A stretch of DNA of 7,400 bases, from NCBI GenBank assembly GCA_023433655.1, contig JAEYUE010000072.1, positions 1 through 7,400 on the forward strand, read 5' to 3'. The position numbers and the translations under genes were made by a program. The DNA comes from Pseudomonadota bacterium (lineage in GTDB: Bacteria > Pseudomonadota > Alphaproteobacteria > Caulobacterales > Caulobacteraceae). Of this stretch, positions 1 to 6,250 are shown one piece after another; the stretch's first letter is position 1; each line of letters begins with the position of its first letter. The notes beneath the pieces were generated by a model. It made no database searches, had not been told where the DNA came from, and saw nothing but the letters and a program-made list of their open reading frames with translations.

Positions 1-200
1 CCGGCGTCGACGAAGGCCTCGGCCGTGGTCACGGCGCTGGCGCCGTAGGCGGCCGCGACGCCCTCGGCGGTCACCGGGTCGGGATCGAAGACGTGGGTGA
101 GTTCGAGATCGCGGATATCGGTCAGCACCCGGGCGTGATTGCGCCCCATCACGCCGGCGCCGGCGACGCCGAACTTGAGGACAGGCTGGTGCTGGGTCAT
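1..200 (-). CDS. Gfo/Idh/MocA-family NAD(P)-dependent oxidoreductase, N-terminal part (GnnA/WbpB-like sugar-nucleotide 3-dehydrogenase candidate)
   Basis: Only the first 66 codons lie in the window; the gene continues past the left edge. The translation starts MTQHQPVLKFGVAGAG and carries a Rossmann dinucleotide-binding motif, GVAGAGVMGRNHARV, at about residues 11-25, followed by an acidic-turn segment (HVFDPDP, about 41-47). This is the usual opening of Gfo/Idh/MocA oxidoreductases. Family members oxidise or reduce sugar hydroxyls using NAD(P). The ATG lies 4 bases after the stop of the upstream aminotransferase on the same strand, so the two are probably co-transcribed and translationally coupled; only a weak GGGG sits upstream. 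The pairing suggests oxidation of a UDP-sugar at C3, giving the keto substrate that the aminotransferase aminates. The C-terminal substrate domain is not visible, so the substrate is inferred from context. Family assignment is firm; specific function is moderate. Confidence 0.85.
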   Translation of the reverse strand, partial: MTQHQPVLKFGVAGAGVMGRNHARVLTDIRDLELTHVFDPDPVTAEGVAAAYGASAVTTAEAFVDA

Positions 201-204
201 CGAC

Positions 205-1365
205 TCAGGCCCCGAACGACGCCACAGCGGCGATGATGCGGTCCTGCGTCGCCTCGTCGAGGTCAGCGTGCATCGGCAGGCTGATGACCCGGTCCTTGAG
301 CCGCTCGGTCACCGGCAGACCGCCGGCGCCGCGCGGATAGGCCTCGTAGGCCGGCTGCAGGTGGAGCGGGATCGGATAGTAGACCGCGGTCGGCACGCCC
401 TGGGCCTTCAGGTGCGCCGCCAGACCGTCGCGGTCGTCGTGCTCGATGGTGTACTGGGCCCAGTTGGAGACATTGCCGGCGGGCACGTCCGGCACCACCG
501 CCACGTGCGGACGGAGGCCTTCGTTGTAGCGGGCGGCGATGCGGTTGCGCCACTCGATCTCCTGACCGAAGACTTTCAGCTTCTCGATCAGCACCGCCGC
601 CTGGATGGTGTCCAGCCGGCTGTTCAGGCCGATGCGCATGTTCAGATATTTGGGATCGTGGTCGAAGCTGCGGCCCTCCAGATCCGCCGGCACCGCCTTC
701 CCGTGCACGCGGAGCGAGTCGATCAGCTGGGCGAGGTCGTCGTCATTGGTCAGCACCGCCCCGCCGTCGCCGTAACAGCCGAGCGGCTTGGCCGGGAAGA
801 AGCTGGTGGTGGTGATGTCGGCCCACTCCAGCGGATGCTTGCCGTCGATGGTGCAGCCGAAGCCCTGGGCCGAATCGGCGATCAGCTTCATGCCGTAGCG
901 GTCGCAGATCGCCTTGATCGCCGGATAGTCGGCCGGCTGGCCGAACAGGTCGACGGCGATGACCACGCGCGGCTTGAGCCTGCCCTCCTTGAGCACGCCC
1001 TCGACCGCCGCCTCGAGCGACGCCGGATCCATGTTGTAGGTCTTCGGATCGACGTCGACGAAGACCGGAACGGCGTGGAACCATGGCACGATCTCGGCCG
1101 TGGCGGCGAAGGTGAAGCTGGGCACGAACACGGCGTCGCCGTGGCCGATGTCCCAGGCCATCAGCGGCAGCGCCAGGGCGGCGGTGCCGTTGGCGCAGCC
1201 CAGCGCATGTTTCGCCTTGCCGAAGGCGGCGAGGTCCTGCTCGAACCGGCGCACCTGCGGGCCCATGACCCAGGCGCCGCCGACCACGGCCTCCTGCACG
1301 GCGGCCTCGATGGCGCCGTTCAGCCGAAGCCGCTGGGCCTGCAGGTCGATAAAGGGGAGGGTCAT
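205..1365 (-). CDS. DegT/DnrJ/EryC1/StrS-family PLP-dependent sugar-nucleotide aminotransferase (WbpE/GnnB-like)
   Basis: The 386-residue product is full length for the family. Visible landmarks are the N-terminal FIDLQAQ segment (5-11), CANGT (57-61, PLP phosphate region), PSFTFAATAE (82-91), the DSAQGFG motif with D164 and Q167 contacting the cofactor, the Schiff-base lysine K193 in SFFPAKPLGCYGDGG, NSRLD (248-252), and the C-terminal GVPTAVYYPIPLH and SLPMH segments. From memory it resembles Pseudomonas WbpE, which aminates a 3-keto UDP-sugar using glutamate. With the Gfo/Idh dehydrogenase 4 bases downstream, the pair would make a 3-amino-sugar nucleotide in the cytoplasm, either UDP-GlcNAc3N for lipid A (GnnA/GnnB) or a 2,3-diamino uronate for O-antigen (WbpB/WbpE). 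Perosamine or other 4-amino-sugar synthesis is the main alternative. The ATG is preceded by a GGAG about 8 bases upstream. Family is certain; substrate is inferred. Confidence 0.93.
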   Translation of the reverse strand: MTLPFIDLQAQRLRLNGAIEAAVQEAVVGGAWVMGPQVRRFEQDLAAFGKAKHALGCANGTAALALPLMAWDIGHGDAVFVPSFTFAATAEIVPWFHAVPVFVDVDPKTYNMDPASLEAAVEGVLKEGRLKPRVVIAVDLFGQPADYPAIKAICDRYGMKLIADSAQGFGCTIDGKHPLEWADITTTSFFPAKPLGCYGDGGAVLTNDDDLAQLIDSLRVHGKAVPADLEGRSFDHDPKYLNMRIGLNSRLDTIQAAVLIEKLKVFGQEIEWRNRIAARYNEGLRPHVAVVPDVPAGNVSNWAQYTIEHDDRDGLAAHLKAQGVPTAVYYPIPLHLQPAYEAYPRGAGGLPVTERLKDRVISLPMHADLDEATQDRIIAAVASFGA

Positions 1366-1466
1366 GCGGAGGTCTCCGAAAGTGCGCGAACGCCGACCGC
1401 CCGGAAGACAACGTCCGGCCGTCGCGCGGGCTCCCTACCAAATCGGCGGGGCCAGCGCCAAACCCG

Positions 1467-1484
1467 CACGGGTCACTTCCCGTG
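1467..1484. promoter_or_regulatory. Overlapping inverted repeats in the divergent spacer (operator or hairpin candidate)
   Basis: The 162-base spacer 1366-1527 separates the minus-strand aminotransferase from the plus-strand phosphatase. It contains CACGGG (1467-1472) mirrored by CCCGTG (1479-1484) around a 6-base centre. A second, shifted dyad overlaps it: GTCAC (1472-1476) and GTGAC (1482-1486). Such a dyad between divergent genes could be a regulator site or a small RNA hairpin. A weak sigma70-like pair, TTGCAA at 1490-1495 and TATGCC at 1514-1519 (18-base spacer), follows it and would start transcription almost at the ATG at 1528. All functional readings are inference. Confidence 0.3.
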
Positions 1485-1527
1485 ACGGCTTGCAACGAAC
1501 CTGTGCGGCGCCGTATGCCCGGCCATC

Positions 1528-2040
1528 ATGACATCCGGCGTTCCCGCCGTCTTCCTCGACCGCGACGGCGTGCTGATCGAGGATTCCGGCTACCCTCATC
1601 TGGAAGACCACCTGCGCTTCATCCCGGGCGCCTGCGAGGCTGTGCGCCGCCTGAACGCCCTCGGCTATCTGTGCGTGGTGGTGACCAACCAGTCGGGCGT
1701 GGCGCGGGGCCTGTTCAGCGAAGACCAGATGAAGGCCTTCAACTCCCTGCTGGTGCGGCGCATGGCGGCGAAGCAGGCGGTGATCGGCGGGGTCTACGCC
1801 TGCCCCTTCCACGCCGACGCCCTCGACGAGCGCTATCGCCACCCGGACCATCCGGACCGCAAGCCCAACCCCGGCATGATCCTGCGCGCCATCGAGGATC
1901 TGCGCATCGATCCGGCCCGGTCGTTCCTGATCGGCGACCAGGATACCGATCTGGAGGCCGCGCGCCGCGCCGGGATTCCGGGTTTCCGCTTCGAGGGCGG
2001 CGACCTCGACCGGTTCGTCCTCGACCTGCTCGGCCATTGA
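1528..2040 (+). CDS. gmhB: HAD-IIIA phosphatase, D-glycero-D-manno-heptose 1,7-bisphosphate 7-phosphatase type (GmhB)
   Basis: The 170-residue product is slightly shorter than E. coli GmhB (about 190). HAD motif I is FLDRDGVL with nucleophile D11 and acid/base D13; motif II is VVVTNQSGVARG (50-61, S56); K112 in DRKPNPGM supplies motif III; motif IV is IGDQDTD (135-141, D137 and D141). GmhB removes the 7-phosphate from heptose bisphosphate in the cytoplasm during ADP-heptose synthesis for LPS core. The insertion loop that carries CxH...CxC zinc ligands in E. coli GmhB reads C92-P-F-H95 ... H108-P-D110, so both later cysteines are absent. Histidinol-phosphate phosphatase or another sugar phosphatase is the alternative. 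The ATG fits the conserved N-terminus, but there is no clear Shine-Dalgarno, so a leaderless or weakly initiated mRNA is possible. The nearby amino-sugar genes support a role in the envelope. Confidence 0.85.
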   Translation: MTSGVPAVFLDRDGVLIEDSGYPHLEDHLRFIPGACEAVRRLNALGYLCVVVTNQSGVARGLFSEDQMKAFNSLLVRRMAAKQAVIGGVYACPFHADALDERYRHPDHPDRKPNPGMILRAIEDLRIDPARSFLIGDQDTDLEAARRAGIPGFRFEGGDLDRFVLDLLGH

Positions 2041-2065
2041 AGTAATTCTCCTGCCGATGAATAAC
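2037..2065 (+). promoter_or_regulatory. Possible sigma70-like promoter for the alpha/beta hydrolase gene
   Basis: TTGAAG (2037-2042, overlapping the stop of the phosphatase gene) and AATAAC (2060-2065) are separated by 17 bases, each matching 4 of 6 consensus positions. The short A/T-rich stretch stands out in this GC-rich sequence. Transcription would begin near 2072, leaving a 20-base leader with the GGAG at 2082-2085. The hydrolase may equally be co-transcribed with the phosphatase across this 51-base gap. Weak prediction. Confidence 0.25.
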
Positions 2066-2091
2066 TTCGGCGTCGCCCGCCGGAGCCCCTG

Positions 2092-2967
2092 ATGACCCAG
2101 ACCTGGAACGAACGCCGCTGGACCAGCCCCGACGGGCTGAGCCTGTTCGCGCGGGACTATGCGGCGGCGCCCGGTCCGGCGAAGCTGCCGGTGATCGCCA
2201 TCCACGGCCTGACCCGCAACTCGGCGGACTTCGGCGCCATAGCGCCGCTGATCGCCCAGAGCGGCCGCCGGGTGCTCGCCGTGGACGTGCGCGGTCGCGG
2301 CCTGTCGGATCGCGCCCCCGATCCGATGACCTATCAGCCGCTGAACTACGCCCAGGATGTGCTGGCTCTGATGGAGCAGGCCGGGATCGCCCGCGCCGTC
2401 TTCCTCGGCACCTCGATGGGCGGGCTGATCACCATGGCGCTTGCGGCCATCCGCTCGAAGGTCATCGCCGCGGCGATCATCAACGACGTCGGCCCCGAGG
2501 TGGCGAAGGAAGGCCTCGCCCGCATCGCCGCCTATTCAGGCCAGCCGGTCGACACCCCGTCCTGGGCCGAGGCCGCCGCCTATGTGAAGCAGCACAACGC
2601 CGTCGCCTTCCCTCACTACACCGACGCCGATTGGGACGCCTTCGCCCGGCGGGTGTTCCGCGTCGGGTCGGAGGGCTCGCCGGAACTGGACTACGACCCC
2701 GACATCGCCGTGCCGATCAAGGCGGCGGGGGCGAAGGCCCTGGTCCCCAACCTGTGGCCGATGTTCAGCCGCCTGACGAAGGCCCGCCCGGTTCTGCTGG
2801 TGCGCGGCGAGACCTCCGACCTGCTCAGCCCGGCCATCGCCGCGAAGATGCGGAAGCGCGCTCCGAAGATGGACTTCGTCGAGGTGCCCGGCGTCGGCCA
2901 CGCCCCCATGCTCGACGAGCCCGAGGCCAAGGCGGCGATCTTCCCGTTCCTGGGGGAGCTTCCCTGA
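2092..2967 (+). CDS. Alpha/beta-hydrolase fold protein, substrate unknown
   Basis: The 291-residue product has a complete alpha/beta-hydrolase layout: oxyanion-hole motif IHGLTRN (H38-G39), DVRGRGLSD (65-73) after strand 4, nucleophile elbow GTSMGG with S108, acid D243 in RGETSDLLS, and catalytic H270 in GVGHAPMLDEP. A cap region lies between about residues 133 and 215. There is no signal peptide, so it should be cytoplasmic. The sequence resembles the broad MhpC/3-oxoadipate enol-lactonase-like group that hydrolyses esters, lactones or C-C bonds, but nothing in it fixes the substrate, and no catabolic genes are nearby. A GGAG at 2082-2085, 6 bases before the ATG, supports the start. It lies 51 bases after the phosphatase gene on the same strand and converges with nadE. 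Fold and triad are certain; the biological role is unknown. Confidence 0.92.
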   Translation: MTQTWNERRWTSPDGLSLFARDYAAAPGPAKLPVIAIHGLTRNSADFGAIAPLIAQSGRRVLAVDVRGRGLSDRAPDPMTYQPLNYAQDVLALMEQAGIARAVFLGTSMGGLITMALAAIRSKVIAAAIINDVGPEVAKEGLARIAAYSGQPVDTPSWAEAAAYVKQHNAVAFPHYTDADWDAFARRVFRVGSEGSPELDYDPDIAVPIKAAGAKALVPNLWPMFSRLTKARPVLLVRGETSDLLSPAIAAKMRKRAPKMDFVEVPGVGHAPMLDEPEAKAAIFPFLGELP

Positions 2968-2968
2968 C

Positions 2969-3024
2969 TTTCGTCATCCTCCGGCAGGCCGCGCAGCGGC
3001 GCAGATCGGGGGACCCAGCGGCGC
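2969..3024 (+). repeat. REP-like unit A
   Basis: This 56-base unit begins TTTCGTCATCCTCCGG and ends with a CGGGGGACCCAGCGGCGC block. Between these lies a local hairpin, GCCGC-GCA-GCGGC (2988-3000). CCTCCG (2978-2983) can also pair with CGGGGG (3007-3012) with one mismatch, so the unit folds on its own. Its partner is unit B in the opposite orientation. Confidence 0.75.
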
Positions 3025-3090
3025 ATGAGCGCGAAACTGTCGGGAGCACCTGTGCTTCAGGGCCAAGGCCGGAGTTTCGCCGCCGTCGCG

Positions 3091-3141
3091 GCGCCGCTGG
3101 GTCCCCCGGTCGCTCCTGCGGAGCACCGGGGGATGACGAAA
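3091..3141 (-). repeat. REP-like unit B, inverted copy of unit A
   Basis: Read on the minus strand, this 51-base unit has the same ends as unit A (TTTCGTCATCC then CCCGG; and CGGGGGACCCAGCGGCGC). Its inner hairpin is GCTCC-GCA-GGAGC (3112-3124). The stem differs from that of unit A at two base pairs, both compensated, and the GCA loop is identical. TCCCCCGGT and ACCGGGGGA close a perfect 9-base outer stem. Confidence 0.75.
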
Positions 3142-3154
3142 CCATAGGACCTGC

Positions 3155-5212
3155 TCAGGCCTCCGGCACGTTCGCCTCCAGCTCGTCCAGCCATACCCGC
3201 GCCGTGGCGTCCGACGGGGCGCGCCAGTCGCCCCGCGGGCTCAGCGAGCCGCCGGTGACCACCTTGGGCCCGTTCGGCAGGGCCGAGCGCTTGAACTGGG
3301 CGGTCTGGAAGAAGCGCACGAGGAATTTGCGCAGCCAGGACTTGATGGTCGCCAGGTCGTATTCGACCTTCTCGTCGTCGGGCGTGCCTGCCGGCCAGTG
3401 GCCGCGCGCAGCGTCGCGCCAGGCCTCGTGGCACAGGTACGCGACCTTGGATGGCTTCAGGCCGTAGCGGGTGGTCTGGAACAGGAAGAAGTCGTTCAGC
3501 GGATAGGGACCAACGGTCCCCTCGGTCGACTGCAGCTTGCCGTCCGTCGAGGGCACCAGTTCGGGCGAGATCTCCTGGCCGAGGATGGCGCGCAGCACCG
3601 GCGTCGCCTCGGCCCCGACCAGTTCGCGGTCGGCCACCCAGCGGATCAGGTGGCGCATCAGCGTCTTCGCCACCCCGCCGTTGACATTGTAGTGGCTCAT
3701 GTGGTCGCCGACGCCGTAGGTGGCCCAGCCCAGGGCCAGCTCCGACAGATCGCCGGTGCCCAGCACGAAGGCCCCGTTCTGGTTGGCCAGCCGGAACAGG
3801 TAGTCGGTGCGCAGCCCGGCCTGGACGTTTTCGAAGGTGATGTCGTGGACCGGCTCGCCCTTCGCGAACGGATGGCCGATGCCCTCCAGCATGGTCATCG
3901 CCGTCGGGCGGATGTCGATTTCGGCGCCGGTGATCCCCAGCGCCTTCATCAGCGCCCAGGCGTTTGACTTCGTCCCCTCGGAGGTGGCGAAGCCCGGCAT
4001 GGTGTAGCCGAGGATGCCGGTCCTCGGCAGGCCGAGCCGGTCGAAGGCGCGGCAGGCGACCAGCAGGGCCTGGGTCGAATCCAGCCCGCCCGAGACGCCG
4101 ATGACGATCCGCTCGCCGTTGGTCGCCTTCATCCGGCGCATCAGCCCCTGCACCTGGATGTTGAAGGCCTCGTAGCAGTCCTGGTCCAGCCGGGCCGGGT
4201 CGTCGGGCACGAAGGGGAAGCGGTCCAGCGGGCGGATCAGCTCGCCGGGCGCGCCGGCGTCGCGGGCCTCGAACAGGACCCGCGCGAAGACGTGGCCGTC
4301 GAGTTCGTCGCGGGCGCAATCGGCGAAGGTGCCGTTGCGCAGGCGATCCAGGCCGATGCGCTCGACGTCGACGTCGGCGACCGTGAGGTGGCTCTCCAGC
4401 GCGAACCGTTCGCCGCTGGCGAGGCAGGCGCCCAGTTCGTGGATCGTCGCCTGTCCGTCCCATGCCAGATCGGTGGTCGACTCGCCCCAGCCCGAGGCGG
4501 CGAAGACATAGGCCCCCATGGCCCGGGCCGACTGGCTGGCGCACAGCAGGGCGCGCTCGTCGGCCTTGCCGATGACGATGTTGGAGGCCGACAGGTTGAC
4601 CAGGATACGCGCGCCGGACAGGGCCTGACGCGTCGAGGGCGGCAGCGGAGCCCAGTAGTCCTCGCAGATTTCGACGGCGAAGACGAAGCCGGGGCGATTG
4701 GCGGCCTCGAACAGCAGGTCGACGCCGAAGGGGACGGGCTCGCCGGCCACAACCAGATCGCCGTCCTCGCTCGACACGTCGCCGCCGGCCGAGAACCAGC
4801 GCTTCTCATAGTACTCGCGGTAATTCGGCAGGTAGGTCTTGGGCGTAACGCCCAGGATGCGGCCGTTCCCCAGCACCACGCCGCAGTTGTAGAGCCGGTC
4901 GTCCCGGCGCAGCGGGGCGCCGACCACGGCGACCAGACCCGCTTCGTCCGTGGCCTCGGCCAGCCTCGCCAGCTGGCGTTCGACCTCGTCCAGCAGCGCG
5001 CCCTGCATGACGAGGTCGTCGATGGCGTAGGCGGACAGGCTGAGCTCGGGGAAGACGAGGAGATCCACCCCCCGCCCCGCCGCCTGTTCGATCAGGGCGA
5101 GATGCTCGTCCGCATTGGCGACCGGGTCGGCGGTGTGGACCACCGGCGTGGCGGCGGCGACGCGCACGAAGCCGTGGGCGGTCGGGGAATGGAACGGGTG
5201 GGCGTCGGCCAA
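3155..5212 (-). CDS. nadE: Glutamine-dependent NAD+ synthetase (NadE, two-domain)
   Basis: The 685-residue enzyme amidates nicotinic acid adenine dinucleotide to NAD+ using ATP and glutamine, the last step of NAD synthesis in the cytoplasm. The N-terminal nitrilase-type glutaminase domain (about 10-320) has the Glu-Lys-Cys triad: E56 in FPELSLSAY, K125 in TPKTYLPNYREYYE and C183 in EICEDYW. The C-terminal synthetase domain (about 345-685) has the ATP pyrophosphatase P-loop SGGLDST (374-380), GTGDLSE (485-491) and the YNVNGGVAKT segment. Length matches the roughly 680-residue class typified by the Mycobacterium tuberculosis enzyme. The frame stays open far upstream, but the family N-terminus (FHSPTAHGFVRVA) and an AGGAAGG Shine-Dalgarno 8 bases before it point to TTG at 5212-5210; no ATG lies nearby. 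It stands alone, divergent from ftsY and convergent with the hydrolase gene. Confidence 0.96.
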   Translation of the reverse strand: MADAHPFHSPTAHGFVRVAAATPVVHTADPVANADEHLALIEQAAGRGVDLLVFPELSLSAYAIDDLVMQGALLDEVERQLARLAEATDEAGLVAVVGAPLRRDDRLYNCGVVLGNGRILGVTPKTYLPNYREYYEKRWFSAGGDVSSEDGDLVVAGEPVPFGVDLLFEAANRPGFVFAVEICEDYWAPLPPSTRQALSGARILVNLSASNIVIGKADERALLCASQSARAMGAYVFAASGWGESTTDLAWDGQATIHELGACLASGERFALESHLTVADVDVERIGLDRLRNGTFADCARDELDGHVFARVLFEARDAGAPGELIRPLDRFPFVPDDPARLDQDCYEAFNIQVQGLMRRMKATNGERIVIGVSGGLDSTQALLVACRAFDRLGLPRTGILGYTMPGFATSEGTKSNAWALMKALGITGAEIDIRPTAMTMLEGIGHPFAKGEPVHDITFENVQAGLRTDYLFRLANQNGAFVLGTGDLSELALGWATYGVGDHMSHYNVNGGVAKTLMRHLIRWVADRELVGAEATPVLRAILGQEISPELVPSTDGKLQSTEGTVGPYPLNDFFLFQTTRYGLKPSKVAYLCHEAWRDAARGHWPAGTPDDEKVEYDLATIKSWLRKFLVRFFQTAQFKRSALPNGPKVVTGGSLSPRGDWRAPSDATARVWLDELEANVPEA

Positions 5213-5220
5213 GGCGCGGT

Positions 5221-5227
5221 CCTTCCT
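5221..5227 (-). promoter_or_regulatory. Ribosome-binding site that fixes the TTG start of nadE
   Basis: On the minus strand the sequence reads AGGAAGG, then 8 bases, then TTG at 5212-5210. It is the best Shine-Dalgarno in the window and the main evidence for a non-ATG start. A TATACG hexamer about 20 bases further upstream on the same strand (5244-5239) could be a -10 element, without a convincing -35. Confidence 0.7.
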
Positions 5228-5297
5228 GCGGTCAAGCTCGTATAGGACCAAAGGCGCGGCTTCGCCACGATTGGCCGTGACCTGCAAACCCCTGGCC

Positions 5298-5305
5298 GCT
5301 AAAGC
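5298..5305 (+). promoter_or_regulatory. Candidate housekeeping -10 element directly in front of ftsY
   Basis: GCTAAAGC matches 7 of 8 positions of the Caulobacter housekeeping -10 consensus as I recall it (GCTANAWC). It ends 6 bases before the ftsY ATG, so transcription would begin at or next to the start codon, giving a leaderless mRNA. No Shine-Dalgarno precedes ftsY, which agrees. A -35 is not clear: TTGGCC at 5271-5276 is about 21 bases upstream, too far for standard spacing. Inference of low to moderate strength. Confidence 0.35.
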
Positions 5306-5311
5306 GGGTTC

Positions 5312-6247
5312 ATGACCGATACGCCGAAAAAGGGCTGGTTCTCGCGCCTGACCGAGGGCCTCAGCCGCTCCTCGAAGCAGATGACCGAGCAGGTCGTCTC
5401 CGCCTTCGTCAAGGAGCCGCTCAGCGAACGCGCCCTCGAACAGCTGGAAGAGCATCTGCTGGAGAGCGACCTCGGTCCGGCCGCCGCCGACCGCATCGTC
5501 CGGCGCTTCCGCGACCTGCGCTTCTCCGCCGGGGCCGATGAGCGCGAGGTCAAGGAGGCGCTGGCCGAAGCCGTGGCCGCCGAACTGGTCGGGCACGAGG
5601 CGAGCTACGAGCCGCTGAACGGCCCTCGCCCCTTCGTCACGCTGTTCGTCGGCGTCAACGGCTCGGGCAAGACCACCACCCTCGGCAAGATCGCCGCCGA
5701 CCTGACCGGACAGGGCGCCAGGGTGATGATCGTCGCCTGCGACACCTTCCGCGCCGCGGCGCGGGAGCAGCTGAAGGTCTGGGCCGAGCGGGCCGGAGCG
5801 ACCTTCGAGAGCCGCCGCGACGGCGCCGACCCCGCCGGCCTGGCCTTCGACGCCTACACCCGCGCGAAGGCCGAAGGCTTCGACGTGGTGCTGATCGACA
5901 CCGCCGGCCGGCTGCAGAACAAGTCCGCCCTGATGGACGAGCTGCTCAAGATCGTTCGGGTGTTGAAGAAGATCGACCCCGAGGCGCCGCACGAGACCCT
6001 GCTGGTGCTCGACGCCACCGTCGGGCGCAATGCGCTGGAGCAGGAGAAGATCTTCGGCCGCACCGCCTATGTTTCGGGCGTGGTCATGACGAAGCTGGAC
6101 GGCACCGCCCGCGGCGGGGTGCTGGTGCCGGTGGCCCAGGCCTCGGACGCCCCGATCAAGCTGATCGGCGTCGGCGAGGGGATCGACGACCTGCAACCGT
6201 TCGACGCCCGGGCCTTTTCTCGATCATTGGTGGGGCTGGAGGACTGA
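5312..6247 (+). CDS. ftsY: Signal recognition particle receptor FtsY
   Basis: The 311-residue GTPase docks SRP-ribosome complexes at the inner membrane for co-translational insertion. Its NG domain is complete: an N helical bundle (about 25-100, with ALEQLEEHLLESDLGP), the P-loop GVNGSGKTT (114-122), DTFRAAAREQL (144-154), DTAGR (196-200), TKLDGTARGG (260-269) and the closing GVGEGIDDLQPFD (286-298). The acidic A domain of E. coli FtsY is missing; only a short basic, amphipathic N-terminus (KKGWFSRLTEGLSRSSKQ) precedes the N domain, as in many alphaproteobacteria, and it probably binds lipid. The segment DATVGRN (234-240) has Arg where many FtsY proteins have Gln. The ATG gives the expected N-terminus but has no Shine-Dalgarno. 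The stop lies 3 bases before yciB, indicating an operon. Confidence 0.97.
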   Translation: MTDTPKKGWFSRLTEGLSRSSKQMTEQVVSAFVKEPLSERALEQLEEHLLESDLGPAAADRIVRRFRDLRFSAGADEREVKEALAEAVAAELVGHEASYEPLNGPRPFVTLFVGVNGSGKTTTLGKIAADLTGQGARVMIVACDTFRAAAREQLKVWAERAGATFESRRDGADPAGLAFDAYTRAKAEGFDVVLIDTAGRLQNKSALMDELLKIVRVLKKIDPEAPHETLLVLDATVGRNALEQEKIFGRTAYVSGVVMTKLDGTARGGVLVPVAQASDAPIKLIGVGEGIDDLQPFDARAFSRSLVGLED

Positions 6248-6250
6248 TCG

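Larger units (their letters stand above)
2969..3141. repeat. Composite palindromic element: two inverted REP-like units between converging genes
   Basis: The 187-base spacer between the converging hydrolase and nadE genes is almost entirely one nested inverted repeat. The outer arms 2969-2984 and 3126-3141 pair over 16 bases with 1 mismatch. The middle arms 3004-3024 and 3091-3111 pair over 21 bases with 1 mismatch. The inner arms 3031-3038 and 3073-3080 pair perfectly over 8 bases, closing a 34-base loop. The arms are two copies of one unit in opposite orientation, which resembles a BIME. No target duplication or T-run is visible. It could act as a two-way transcription terminator or barrier, or be a non-autonomous repeat spread by a REP-associated transposase elsewhere in the genome. 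The structure is seen directly; the function is inferred. Confidence 0.85.

Noticed and set aside
139..1485. Long plus-strand open frame (448 codons) opposite the aminotransferase
   Set aside because: It is the antisense of a clear DegT-family gene. Its composition (rich in Arg, His, Val, Gly, Asp) is typical of GC-rich shadow frames and shows no family motif.
2691..3145. Short minus-strand frames (111 and 106 codons) and the end of a plus-strand frame crossing the 2969-3141 spacer
   Set aside because: They are made of the palindromic repeat and the antisense of the hydrolase. Such repeats often give false small proteins.
3057..4544. 495-codon minus-strand frame inside nadE
   Set aside because: It is an out-of-frame reading of nadE, rich in Arg, Gly and Pro, with no recognisable domain.
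4292..5245. 317-codon plus-strand frame opposite nadE
   Set aside because: It is the antisense of a certain gene and has shadow-type composition.
5213..6196. Upstream extension of the nadE frame, about 328 extra codons opposite ftsY
   Set aside because: The extension is antisense to ftsY, matches no known domain, and lies upstream of the strong Shine-Dalgarno and conserved NadE N-terminus.
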